Source: Lachnospiraceae bacterium
GTDB lineage: Bacteria > Bacillota > Clostridia > Lachnospirales > Lachnospiraceae
Direction: 5' to 3'
Assembly: GCA_003862155.1 (NCBI GenBank)
Contig: QOUV01000007.1
Span: 1-64,000 of the forward strand
DNA: 64,000 nucleotides
The notes under the pieces are model-generated. The model saw only the letters and a list, made by a program, of their open reading frames with translations. It ran no database searches and was not told the origin of the DNA. Position 1 is the first letter of the stretch. Every line of letters starts with the position of its first letter. Both the position numbers and the translations under genes were made by a program. Shown here piece after piece: positions 54,622 through 63,686 of this stretch.

Positions 54622-56198
54622 AAACTATAAATCTGGTGCTAGGCGATGTGGAGGTTGTGGTCACGCTGGTGACACTGATACTGGCTCTCCGCTTCAACCT
54701 CCAGATGTTCCAGCAGAACGGTTATAAAAATGGTGAATATTTTCACTGGCTCTCGAAAAACAGTAACAGACAGCGCTTCCTATGGGCAATGATCATCACT
54801 TTTGTGCTGCAGCTTCTGATCAGGCAGCCGGTGATCCAGCTGATACTGATAGTGATCACTATTGTATGGCTTGGCGCGGTAAATTCCGCTTACAACCTCT
54901 ATAGAAAGACCGAGACCAAGAAAAAACTCGTTGTCACTGCGAGAGTCAAGAGACTGATCGTAACTTTTATAATTCTCTGTGCTCTGATGCTGATCTTCTC
55001 GGGAAAATACAGGGTTTTCTGCACTGGTGTATTTCTTATCTGCACTCCGGAGATCGTGATCCTATGCAATATTATAAATCATCCGATCGAAGCCGGGATC
55101 AACAGGTACTATATCAGAGATGCACAGAAAATCCTCCGCGAAAACCCACAGATCAAGCTGATAGGTATCACCGGAAGTTATGGCAAGACATCGATGAAGT
55201 ACTACCTGAATACGCTTCTTAAGGATTTTTACGATGTGCTTATTACTCCGGGAAATTTCAATACGACTCTCGGTGTCGTCAGGACCATAAGAGAGCATCT
55301 GAAGCCATCCAACCAGATTTTCCTCTGTGAAATGGGCGCGAGACACGTTCACGATATCAAGGAGATCTGTGATCTGTTCAAGCCATCTGAGGGCATCATT
55401 ACGAGTATCGGGCCGCAGCACCTGGAGACGTTTCACACTCAGGAGAATATTGTAAATACGAAATTCGAACTCGCGGACGCGGTCCCGGAGGGCAACAGGG
55501 TGTACCTGAACGCCGACAACGAATTCGAGCTGAAAAAAGCTTCCGAATACACTGACAAGCGAAAGATCATTTTTTACTCATATAAGTCGAACAAGGGCTA
55601 CCATGCATCTGAGGTGCGCCTTACAACGCTTGGCACAGAGTTTACACTGACTGCACCGGATGGTGAGACCGCCAGATTTACTATGAGACTTATAGGTGAG
55701 CACAATGTCATAAATGTATGTGGTGCGATCGCTGTAGCGCATGAGCAGGGTATTTCACTCGAGAAGCTCCGCGTTCCGGTCAGAAGAATCGAACCTGTTC
55801 CGCACCGCCTTCAGATGATTCAGCGCGGTGACGTGACTATAATCGACGATGCATACAATTCGAATCCAGCCGGTTCAAAGGCCGCTGTCGAGACACTTCA
55901 TATGTTTGACGGCATAAGGATACTAGTGACGCCTGGAATGGTCGAGCTTGGTGAGAAGGAAGACGACTACAACTACAAATTTGGCACTTACGCAGCTGCA
56001 AACTGCGACTATATTCTGCTGGTCGGAAGGATCTCGCATACGGATCCTATCAGAGATGGCGCTATCGAAAGCGGTTTTCCTGAGGCAAGAGTCCGCTCAT
56101 TTGACGACCTCCAGGGTGCGATGAACTGCGCTTACGGCATCAGCGGTGAGGGACACAAGTATATCCTCCTTGAGAATGATCTGCCGGATGCTTATTGA
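54615..56198 (+). CDS. membrane-anchored MurF-like Mur ligase
   Basis: The 527-residue protein joins an N-terminal hydrophobic region (about 5-160, with four to five helices such as FLWAMIITFVLQLL and LIVTFIILCALMLIF) to a Mur ligase: ATP loop GITGSYGKTSMKYYL, EMGARHVHDIKEIC, GPQHLETFHT, HNVINVCGAIAVA and DDAYNSNPAGSKAAVETL. The last part is the MurF type that adds D-Ala-D-Ala to the UDP-MurNAc-peptide, which fits with ddl next door. Ordinary MurF is soluble and about 455 residues, so membrane anchoring is notable. It could be the only MurF or a second one. The start has AAGGAG. Confidence 0.85.
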   Translation: MLKTINLVLGDVEVVVTLVTLILALRFNLQMFQQNGYKNGEYFHWLSKNSNRQRFLWAMIITFVLQLLIRQPVIQLILIVITIVWLGAVNSAYNLYRKTETKKKLVVTARVKRLIVTFIILCALMLIFSGKYRVFCTGVFLICTPEIVILCNIINHPIEAGINRYYIRDAQKILRENPQIKLIGITGSYGKTSMKYYLNTLLKDFYDVLITPGNFNTTLGVVRTIREHLKPSNQIFLCEMGARHVHDIKEICDLFKPSEGIITSIGPQHLETFHTQENIVNTKFELADAVPEGNRVYLNADNEFELKKASEYTDKRKIIFYSYKSNKGYHASEVRLTTLGTEFTLTAPDGETARFTMRLIGEHNVINVCGAIAVAHEQGISLEKLRVPVRRIEPVPHRLQMIQRGDVTIIDDAYNSNPAGSKAAVETLHMFDGIRILVTPGMVELGEKEDDYNYKFGTYAAANCDYILLVGRISHTDPIRDGAIESGFPEARVRSFDDLQGAMNCAYGISGEGHKYILLENDLPDAY

Positions 56199-56249
56199 TG
56201 ATTATTTTGATTCATTTGATAATTATTTTTTATGTTTGAAAGGAACAAA

Positions 56250-57431
56250 ATGAAGACTAGAGTAGCTGTTATGTACGGTGGCAGAAGTGTTGAGCATGAA
56301 GTTTCCGTTATTTCCGGAATCCAGGCTCTGATGAATATAGACACGGACAAATATGAGACGATACCGGTCTATATTACGAAGCAGAACGAGTTCTATGTCG
56401 GAGATGACATCGGAAAGATTGAGGCCTATAAGGATATCGACGGACTGCTCGCCAGATCTCAGAAGGTCGTCTGGGTCAATGAGGGAGACAAAGTTGTCCT
56501 CTCGCCTTACCCGAAGAAAATGTTCGGCGGAATGAAAGATATCGAAGTCGACGTCGCATTCCCGGTAGTTCACGGCACTAACGAGGAGGACGGAACACTC
56601 GTAGGATTTTTAAAGACTCTTGGCATTCCGTTTGTAGGCTGCGATGTAACCTCTGCAGCAGTCGGAATGGACAAATACATCCAGAAGTGTGTCTTAAAGG
56701 ACGTTGATATTCCGGTCCTCGACTGTGTCTGCTTCCACGAGGACGATTATGCTGACATGGAAAAACTGCTAGACACTGCAGAGCAGAAGGTCGGCTATCC
56801 TGCTGTCATAAAACCGGTAAATTCGGGCTCATCAGTCGGAATTTCGATGGCCAGAAACAGGGAAGAGCTCACAAAGTCGATTGATGACGCATTTACCTAC
56901 GCTTCGATCGTACTTGTTGAGCATGGAATCGAGAAATTAAAAGAGATTAACTGCTCTGTTTTAGGAGATGACAGTGGCGCGAAGGCATCTATTCTTGAGG
57001 AACCATTCCACACGAAGGATATCCTCTCATACAAAGATAAGTACGAGAGCAATGGCGCCAAGTCCGGTGGTTCGAAAGGCATGGCTTCTGTCCAGAGAAA
57101 AATTCCGGCAGATCTTCCGGAGGAGACCACAAAGCAGATCCAGGACTACGCAGTCCGTGCATTCAAGGCACTCGGATGCAACGGTGTCGTTCGTATCGAC
57201 TTTATGATCGACGAAGCTACCGGAAAGCTCTATTTCAACGAGATAAATACTATACCTGGCTCACTTTCGTTCTACCTCTGGGAACCTTCGGGAGTTCCTT
57301 ACAAGGATCTTCTCGATCAGCTTATACAGCTTGCGCTGAAACGTGCCAGAAAGTACCAGAATATCACATTTACATTTGATACGAATATTCTGAATTCAGC
57401 TTCATTCGGAGGCGCGAAGGGAGTCAAATAA
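56250..57431 (+). CDS. ddl: D-alanine--D-alanine ligase
   Basis: The 393-residue ATP-grasp enzyme makes D-Ala-D-Ala. Features are MYGGRSVEHEVSVISG, AFPVVHGTNEEDGTLVGFL, KPVNSGSSVGIS and the C-terminal VVRIDFMIDEATGKLYFNEINTIPGS in part, with the metal ligands. The omega loop (SYKDKYESNGAKSGGSKG) is longer than in E. coli Ddl but keeps the Tyr typical of D-Ala-D-Ala rather than D-Lac ligases. The ATG at 56250 has AAAGGA 5 nt before it; 56232 lacks a site. The stop overlaps murI (TAATG). Confidence 0.94.
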   Translation: MKTRVAVMYGGRSVEHEVSVISGIQALMNIDTDKYETIPVYITKQNEFYVGDDIGKIEAYKDIDGLLARSQKVVWVNEGDKVVLSPYPKKMFGGMKDIEVDVAFPVVHGTNEEDGTLVGFLKTLGIPFVGCDVTSAAVGMDKYIQKCVLKDVDIPVLDCVCFHEDDYADMEKLLDTAEQKVGYPAVIKPVNSGSSVGISMARNREELTKSIDDAFTYASIVLVEHGIEKLKEINCSVLGDDSGAKASILEEPFHTKDILSYKDKYESNGAKSGGSKGMASVQRKIPADLPEETTKQIQDYAVRAFKALGCNGVVRIDFMIDEATGKLYFNEINTIPGSLSFYLWEPSGVPYKDLLDQLIQLALKRARKYQNITFTFDTNILNSASFGGAKGVK

Positions 57432-58282
57432 TGGCAGAGATTTTTGAGCCAATTGAAAAAAATGATATAATTCATGCGCCGATTGCTGTCTTTGATTCAG
57501 GAGTCGGCGGTGTTTCGGTGCTCCGCGAACTCGTGCGCGTCATGCCTAAGGAAAAATTCTACTTCTATGGGGATTCGGGAAACGCCCCGTATGGAACTAA
57601 ATCCAGGTACGAGGTCCTGCAGCTTACCAGAGGTCATGTTGAGGACTTTATCGACATGGGTGTCAAGGGAATCTGTATCGCCTGCAACACCGCGACATCA
57701 GCTGCAGTAAGACAGCTTCGGCTCGACTATCCGGAAGTTCCTGTTGTAGGGATAGAGCCGGCACTCAAGCCTGCGGTCTCATTTATGCACCACCCTAAGG
57801 TGCTCGTGATGGCGACACCTATGACTATCCGGGAAAATAAGTTTCAGAACCTTCTGAATAAATACGGCGAAGAGGCTGAGGTATTCCCGCTCGCCTGCCC
57901 AGGTCTTATGGAGTATGTGGAAGCTGGAAAAGCCGGGACAGAAGAAGTTCAGAAATTTTTAAATGATCTGTTGAAAGACTATGCGCCTGGTGGAAAATAC
58001 GGTCCTATGGACGCAGTTGTCACCGGCTGTACTCACTATCCTTTTGTCAAAGACCAGATAGAGACTGCTCTCGGTGGCGGGACCCGTGTATTTGACGGCG
58101 CAAATGGTACTGCCCGTGAGATGCGCCGCAGACTTTTTGCGGCCGGCAGCCTGATCCCTGAGGAACGCAGCACAGAGGCTCTTTCCGATGAGCAGATCCT
58201 CTCCCGTGTCCACTTTGAGAACTCTGCCCCGGACCGCGAGGCAAAGATTGAGCTGTGCAGGAAGCTGCTGCTGGAAAAATGA
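57431..58282 (+). CDS. murI: glutamate racemase
   Basis: The 283-residue enzyme turns L-Glu into D-Glu for peptidoglycan. It shows AVFDSGVGGVSVL, the first catalytic Cys in GICIACNTATSAAV, and the second Cys in VVTGCTHYPFV with the neighbouring His. Its ATG overlaps the ddl stop, so D-Ala-D-Ala and D-Glu supply are coupled. Confidence 0.95.
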   Translation: MAEIFEPIEKNDIIHAPIAVFDSGVGGVSVLRELVRVMPKEKFYFYGDSGNAPYGTKSRYEVLQLTRGHVEDFIDMGVKGICIACNTATSAAVRQLRLDYPEVPVVGIEPALKPAVSFMHHPKVLVMATPMTIRENKFQNLLNKYGEEAEVFPLACPGLMEYVEAGKAGTEEVQKFLNDLLKDYAPGGKYGPMDAVVTGCTHYPFVKDQIETALGGGTRVFDGANGTAREMRRRLFAAGSLIPEERSTEALSDEQILSRVHFENSAPDREAKIELCRKLLLEK

Positions 58283-58328
58283 CAGGGTGGTAAAAAGGAA
58301 AAATACAAATTCGTTGTAGTTAAAAATT

Positions 58329-58976
58329 ATGAGATATAAGAATATTTTTTTTGACCTGGACGGGACTATCACTGATTCTGGAAATGCTATAATGACATGT
58401 GCAAAGTATGCCCTTGACCGGATGGGTTTTCCAGATGAACCAGAGGAGAGGCTCAGAAGATTTGTAGGGCCGTCTCTGATGGATTCTTTTGTGAAACTCT
58501 ATGGGATGACAGAAGAGAGGGCAGCCGAAGCAACCCGTATTTTTCGCTCACTCTATGTCGATAACAAAATGTATGACGTTACAGTTTATCCTGGTATCCC
58601 TGAGCTTCTCGCGAAGTGTCGCGAGGCCGGCCTGAAGACTTTTGTCGTGACCTCGAAAGTTCAGGAATATGCTGGCCGTATTATTAAAAAAACAGGTCTT
58701 GCAGACCTTTTCACTGATACAATCGGTCCTGATCCAACCGATTTTTCTTCTGATAAATCAAGGCTTATCAACCGCGTAGTCGATGATTATTCTCTTGATA
58801 AGGCAGAGTGCGTAATGATCGGAGACACCCGCTTCGATATCGAGGGAGCAGTAAAGGCTGGGGTAGACTCGATAGCCGTGACTTATGGCTATGGAAATCC
58901 GGCTGAGATGCAGATGGTCCACCCGACATACAAAGCGGCAGACGCGGCTGAGATTGGGGATATAATACTTCCGTGA
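58329..58976 (+). CDS. HAD-family phosphatase (phosphoglycolate phosphatase-like)
   Basis: The 215-residue HAD subfamily IA protein has nucleophile Asp in FFDLDGTITDS, motif II Thr in FVVTSKVQ, motif III Lys in SSDKSR and motif IV Asp in MIGDTRFDIEGA. It is of the phosphoglycolate phosphatase/PpaX type. The substrate is not fixed by sequence. It follows murI by 46 nt and has only a weak ribosome site. Confidence 0.85.
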   Translation: MRYKNIFFDLDGTITDSGNAIMTCAKYALDRMGFPDEPEERLRRFVGPSLMDSFVKLYGMTEERAAEATRIFRSLYVDNKMYDVTVYPGIPELLAKCREAGLKTFVVTSKVQEYAGRIIKKTGLADLFTDTIGPDPTDFSSDKSRLINRVVDDYSLDKAECVMIGDTRFDIEGAVKAGVDSIAVTYGYGNPAEMQMVHPTYKAADAAEIGDIILP

Positions 58977-58993
58977 AACTTTTTATTTCTGTT

Positions 58994-59179
58994 TCAGATG
59001 GTGATTGTAAAGGTGACCATATTCAGGACATTGCTTCCGGTCGAGACTCCGGAAAGACCAGCTGTCGTGCCGAATTGGCCGACGACTAAGAGGTCGACTG
59101 CTCCATACATTGCCTGGAGTATCAGGGAACCGAATAACTGAAACGTAAACATGAGTTGCTTTTTTACGGTAGGCCACAA
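58994..59179 (-). pseudogene. remnant of a MATE-family efflux protein (N-terminal piece)
   Basis: A 61-codon minus-strand fragment reads QLMFTFQLFGSLILQAMYG then AVDLLVVGQFG and GVSTGSNVLNMVTFTITI, the first two membrane helices of a MATE exporter (normally about 450 residues). It stops at 58994, next to the end of the HAD gene, so the other 85 percent is gone. It reads back from the start of the cyclase gene at 59182. The loss probably came with a rearrangement that joined the neighbours. Confidence 0.7.
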
Positions 59180-59181
59180 TT

Positions 59182-60270
59182 ATGAGCAATAAAACTCTTG
59201 ATTTAAACTTTCTGATCAATCTGATAAATTCATATAAAAAACTGTCCAAATCTGAGCGTGAGAAGTTCCTTGACTTCAAACTGCGCTATTATCAGTTCTT
59301 TATAAAGGTCTCTCTGACGGCTACCTGCCTTTCGTCTATACTTTTCCTTGTGTCAGATGCACAACTAAGCGGAACCTTCGGTTCTACAGTGATTACCCGG
59401 TTTTCCGTCATGTTACCGTTGATACTGTATCTTATCGTGGAACCAAGGATAAAGGGCAGGCGGTTAAAGACATTTTCGGATTATTTTCTGTCAGAATGCA
59501 TAGTGTGGGCAACGATATGGTCAGTCTATCATTTGACAAACAAAGTCCACTTCGCAGAAGGTTCGTTTTCCATGAACCTTATATTTATAATCCTGGGGCT
59601 TGGCACATCAGCTGCGTCAGGACTTATCAATTATGCAGTATTTTTCGCGGGACTTATCATATCAAATACCTTTAACTGCTATCCGAATTTTGATATCATC
59701 CTGTCGCTCAATATCCCTACTGCCGTAGCTGTAACCGCCGCCCAGGTTATTCTCTCGCTCGGTGCGTACGACAATTACCTGACGAATGCAAGGCTTGAAA
59801 AATCACTGATGTATGATGCCCTCACTGGAGTTGGAAACAGAGAACGCCTGCAGAGTCTTCTCTCTGAAAATAAACTGGTTAAGGATATAAAACCGACATC
59901 TGTGATCATGATAGATGTCGATAATTTCAAAAGCATAAATGATACAAATGGCCATGAGGCCGGTGACATAGTCCTCAAATATGTCGGCGATTTTTTCAAC
60001 CGCCACATGAGAAACGGGGATAATGTGATAAGGTACGGTGGCGACGAATTTCTTCTGATCATGTATAACTGTAAAACAACTGTCGCCAGTAAACGGATAA
60101 AAGCCATCCGTGAAAAAATGAACGCAGACGAGACAAAACCGTATGATTTTTCATTTTCGGCAGGAATAGCGGCATATACCGGAGACTTCAAAGGCGACCT
60201 TGAGTGCGCGGACAAGGCACTCTACCATGTAAAGCAGGGAAGCAAAGGCTCGACCTATGTCTCAAAATAA
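59182..60270 (+). CDS. membrane diguanylate cyclase
   Basis: The 362-residue protein has five to six membrane helices (about 48-210) and a C-terminal GGDEF domain: GGDEF at 286-290 with the inhibitory RxxD site (RNGD, 277-280) kept, and DALTGVGNRERL at its start. It makes cyclic di-GMP and should be product-inhibited, in contrast to the soluble cyclase at 46581. The membrane part is of the 5TM or MHYT-like unknown type. No ribosome site or clear promoter precedes the ATG. Confidence 0.88.
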   Translation: MSNKTLDLNFLINLINSYKKLSKSEREKFLDFKLRYYQFFIKVSLTATCLSSILFLVSDAQLSGTFGSTVITRFSVMLPLILYLIVEPRIKGRRLKTFSDYFLSECIVWATIWSVYHLTNKVHFAEGSFSMNLIFIILGLGTSAASGLINYAVFFAGLIISNTFNCYPNFDIILSLNIPTAVAVTAAQVILSLGAYDNYLTNARLEKSLMYDALTGVGNRERLQSLLSENKLVKDIKPTSVIMIDVDNFKSINDTNGHEAGDIVLKYVGDFFNRHMRNGDNVIRYGGDEFLLIMYNCKTTVASKRIKAIREKMNADETKPYDFSFSAGIAAYTGDFKGDLECADKALYHVKQGSKGSTYVSK

Positions 60271-60447
60271 TAAGCTTCACCGGCCCGCTTGGAAGAGGCT
60301 CTGACTGTCAGTGTGTCAGCAGACTCCCAGGAATTAGCCTATTTAAACTATGTCTGCGGTTAAAACGTACAGCTTTTTCCAGGGAGGTCAAGCTGCAGTT
60401 TTTTCACAAATTTTTCATGTAGATATTTTCAAATTCTGTGTATATAC

Positions 60448-60453
60448 TATAAT
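60448..60453 (+). promoter_or_regulatory. -10 box upstream of the broken ABC gene
   Basis: TATAAT (60448-60453) with an imperfect -35 (TTTTCA, 16 bp before). AAGGAG then precedes the ATG at 60495. The rest of 60271-60440 holds a weak CAGCTT/AAGCTG hairpin before a T-run (about 60370-60406), and no gene. Confidence 0.5.
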
Positions 60454-60494
60454 AGTTTCAAGAGATTACACGAAAAGAAGGAGAAATCGAGTCT

Positions 60495-62074
60495 ATGGGT
60501 TCTGTAAAAAACGGAAAGGCTCCAGAGGAATATATCAGGGATTTTGAGGAGAACAAAGGCCATCCGCTGAAGACCTTCATGGCTCTTTTCAAGGGGTATT
60601 ATCATAACCTGATACTAGCGGGCATTTTTTTCTTTATAAAACACAGCCCGGTGCTGGTTTTTCCAATAGTCACAGCAAATATCATAAACCTTATCATCGA
60701 AAATAAGCCTGGTTCCCTGCACAGCATCATAATAAATGCCGTGGTGATCACGGCGCTTCTTATTCTGAACCTTCCGATGGCTGACCTTCAGATGCATTTC
60801 AGGAGTATCGCGCAGAGGTCGGTCGAGGCGGGACTTCGAAAAAGCCTGGTGTATAAGATTCAGCAGCTTTCGATTCCGTATCAGAAGGATATCGAGACTG
60901 GACGTATGCAGTCGAAAATGATCCGTGATGTCGAGGCTGTGGAGACCTTGTCGGATCAGGTCTTCAATAACATGATGAGCATAATCACGGTGTCTGTCGC
61001 GGCGTTTGCAGTAACAGCTGTTAAAAGCCTGACTGTGCTTGTATTTTTCCTGTTGATGGGACCTGTCGGAGCAGTTGTGGTCTACTCCTTTAGAAAGCAG
61101 ATTTTCAGACGGAACCGGACCTTTAGAAAAGAGATGGAGTCAGCGAGTGGAAAAGTAGCCGAAATGGTTGAATTGGTTCCGGTGACCAGAGCTTTTTCAC
61201 GCAGATTGTCGGCCAGATGAACCAGCTTCTTAACCTTATTCCTATCCTTACGAAGGGACTTGAGTCAGTTACAAGTATTGGAGAGATTTTGACAGCGGAT
61301 GATATAGAAGAGGACAACGGTAAGAGGATACTTACCAGCATGAACGGAGATTACGATTTTAAGGATGTGACCTACCGATATCCAGACAATACCGATCCGG
61401 CCGTTCTGAATCTGAATCTTCATGTAAATGCAGGCGAGACTGTCGCGTTTGTCGGAGAAAGTGGAGCAGGAAAGTCCACAATTTTAAATCTCCTGGTTGG
61501 CTTTGGACAGCCATCAGAGGGTGAGATTTATATCGATGGACAGCCGCTTTCAGAAATCTCGCTCAGGTCTTATAGAAAATTTCTCGCAGTTGTACCGCAG
61601 AATACGATACTTTTTTCAGGAAGTGTAAGGGAAAATATTCTCTATGGCACTACTGGGGTTACAGAAGAAAAGTTTAAGGACGTGCTGAAGAAATCAGGTC
61701 TGGAGAGCGTTATCAAAAACCTGCCGAACGGTGCTGACACTATGGTTGGTGAACACGGCGACAAGCTTTCCGGCGGCCAGAAGCAGAGGATTTCGATAGC
61801 AAGGGCTCTTATCAGGGACCCTAAGGTTCTGATTCTCGATGAGGCTACCAGCGCTCTCGATGCAGTCTCAGAAAAAGAGGTCTCCGAGACTCTTGACAGC
61901 CTTGGAAACAGCTGCACGACCTTTATCGTGGCGCATAGACTTTCGACTGTCCGCAGAGCCGACAGAATAATCGTCATGAAAGAAGGAAAAATGATAGAGA
62001 CCGGTACCTTCGACGAGCTGCTAAAGCGAAACGGCGCCTTCCAGGAGATGATAATGGCCGGAGCCGGGGACTAA
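60495..62074 (+). pseudogene. ABC exporter broken by an internal deletion and frameshift
   Basis: Two reading frames cover one ABC exporter. The first (60495-61220) has membrane helices 1-4 and ends at ELVPVTRAFSRRLSAR. The second (61217-62074) continues with MNQLLNLIPILTKGLESV and a complete ATPase domain (VGESGAGKSTIL, LSGGQKQR, VLILDEATSALD, IAHRLS). Read in the second frame, the bases before its ATG encode QIVGQ, so the frames meet at about 61195-61205. Comparison with intact exporters (about 580 residues) suggests roughly 65-75 codons, including helix 5, are missing. The ATPase motifs are intact, so decay is recent. It might still yield a free ATPase fragment. Confidence 0.8.
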
Positions 62075-62287
62075 AGGAGCTATGATAACACATATGTCAC
62101 AGACTTGTAATTCTGCTTCACATGGTAGAACGCTGTTTCTGGCCTCATGACCGTTGGAGTCGTTTGTTTTTTTAAATTATCGACATCAATCATGATAAGA
62201 AAAGCCGGGCGGACATCCTTAAAGGAAGTGCCCCAATTGATCTTAGCGCTCAATTTGTTATTGAAACAAATGTCTGGTTGCTTTATA

Positions 62288-62335
62288 CTTATATTGAGTA
62301 CTTGAGACGCAAACGTCTAAAGTACTCAATATAAG
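62288..62335. repeat. 48-bp near-perfect palindrome abutting a ribosome site
   Basis: CTTATATTGAGTACTT (62288-62303), a mismatch, AGACG-CAAA-CGTCT, a mismatch and AAGTACTCAATATAAG (to 62335) form one long dyad. Its last three bases are the start of AAGGAGG, the ribosome site of the ATPase at 62345. The rest of the gap (62075-62287) holds only a weak GGGC../..GCCC hairpin near 62207-62235 and no gene I can support. Confidence 0.75.
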
Positions 62336-62344
62336 GAGGCATCT

Positions 62345-63616
62345 ATGATACAACGTAATCTCTATATACAGCAGCTTATTTCTTACATGTGGGATGGTCA
62401 GATCAAGGTTATTACCGGTATACGTCGCTGTGGAAAATCTGTCCTTTTATTTGAACTATTTCGTGACTATCTGCTATCACAGGGGACAAATGCTGATCAT
62501 ATCATAACGATAGAATTGGATAATCGTAAAGATATTAAATACCGCAATCCGATTATTCTTTGTGATATGGTTGAAGAAAAAATTCAGGAAAGCACTCAGC
62601 AGTACTATCTTTTTATTGATGAAATTCAGCTTTCTGTTTCTGTCCCAGATCCAGATTTTCCAGGGGAAAAGGTGACTATTTATGAGATGCTGAACGAATT
62701 ACGAGGATATAAAAACCTTGACATATATGTTACTGGCAGCAATTCAAAAATGCTTTCCAGCGACATTATGACAGAATTTCGAGGCCGTTCTTCACAGATC
62801 CATGTATTTCCGTTTTCCTTCAAGGAATTTTTCATGGCAGTTGGAGGGGATAAAAGAGACGCATTTGACAGGTATATGCTGTATGGAGGGATGCCATATC
62901 TTCTGAATTTAAAGGAAGACCGTCAGAAAAAAGACTATCTGAAGCAGCTTTTTGACGAAGTATATATAAAAGACATCGTGGAACGTGAAGGCATCGAGCG
63001 TCCTGATGTTTTATCAGATATTTTGGATTACCTGGCATCGTCTGTGAGTTCACTGACAAATCCAACAAATATCGCCAATACACTTAACAGCACAAAAAAA
63101 GCAAACATTAGCGCAAATACTGTCTCAAGTTATCTGGGGTATTTAAAAAATGCATTTCTTATTAATGAGGCAAAGCGCTGGGATGTAAAAGGAAAACGGT
63201 ATTTTCAATATCCCAATAAATATTATTACACAGATATTGGTCTTCGCAATGCCCGAGTTAATTTCAGGCAATTCGATTCTGGGCATATAATGGAAAACAT
63301 CCTGTACAATGAGTTGATCGAACGAGGATATTCCGTTGACGTTGGTGTCGTATATGACCGCAGGAGGGAACAGAAGGTGCAGAAAGAGATTGATTTTGTT
63401 GTCAATCAGGGAGATAAAAAGGTATATATCCAGTCTGCATATGAAATGACTAATACAGAGAAAGCAGCAAGTGAATTGGATTCTCTCCGCCTGACTAATG
63501 ATTTTTTTGGAAAAATAATCATGCGTCGTGATATACCGGCCTCCTTTACGGATGAAAATGGGATACGCCATATCAATGTACTGGATTTCCTTCTAGGCAA
63601 AGAGTCTATCTTCTAG
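62345..63616 (+). CDS. AAA ATPase with DUF4143 (AAA_14 family)
   Basis: The 423-residue protein begins MIQRNLYIQQLISYMWDGQI and has Walker A GIRRCGKSVLLFEL, Walker B YYLFIDEIQL, an arginine-rich GSNSKMLSSDIMTEFRGRSS sensor, and the C-terminal DUF4143 region (KRYFQYPNKYYYTDIGLRNARVNF, IDFVVNQGDKKVYIQSAYEM), which resembles a PD-(D/E)xK nuclease with E-x-x-x-DFVV..kVYIQ. These genes are often mobile and vary between strains. Codon use is more A/T-rich than in its neighbours. Cellular role is unknown. The palindrome over its ribosome site suggests tight control. Confidence 0.88.
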   Translation: MIQRNLYIQQLISYMWDGQIKVITGIRRCGKSVLLFELFRDYLLSQGTNADHIITIELDNRKDIKYRNPIILCDMVEEKIQESTQQYYLFIDEIQLSVSVPDPDFPGEKVTIYEMLNELRGYKNLDIYVTGSNSKMLSSDIMTEFRGRSSQIHVFPFSFKEFFMAVGGDKRDAFDRYMLYGGMPYLLNLKEDRQKKDYLKQLFDEVYIKDIVEREGIERPDVLSDILDYLASSVSSLTNPTNIANTLNSTKKANISANTVSSYLGYLKNAFLINEAKRWDVKGKRYFQYPNKYYYTDIGLRNARVNFRQFDSGHIMENILYNELIERGYSVDVGVVYDRRREQKVQKEIDFVVNQGDKKVYIQSAYEMTNTEKAASELDSLRLTNDFFGKIIMRRDIPASFTDENGIRHINVLDFLLGKESIF

Positions 63617-63686
63617 GGACATTATCTGCCTGTCGGTATTATTTCAAATCATTCCAATTTAGAATATTTATATTTACATTCCGCAC

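Noticed and set aside
60271-60494. Additional gene or riboswitch between the membrane cyclase and the broken ABC gene
   Set aside because: Only short frames without ribosome sites and a weak hairpin are present.
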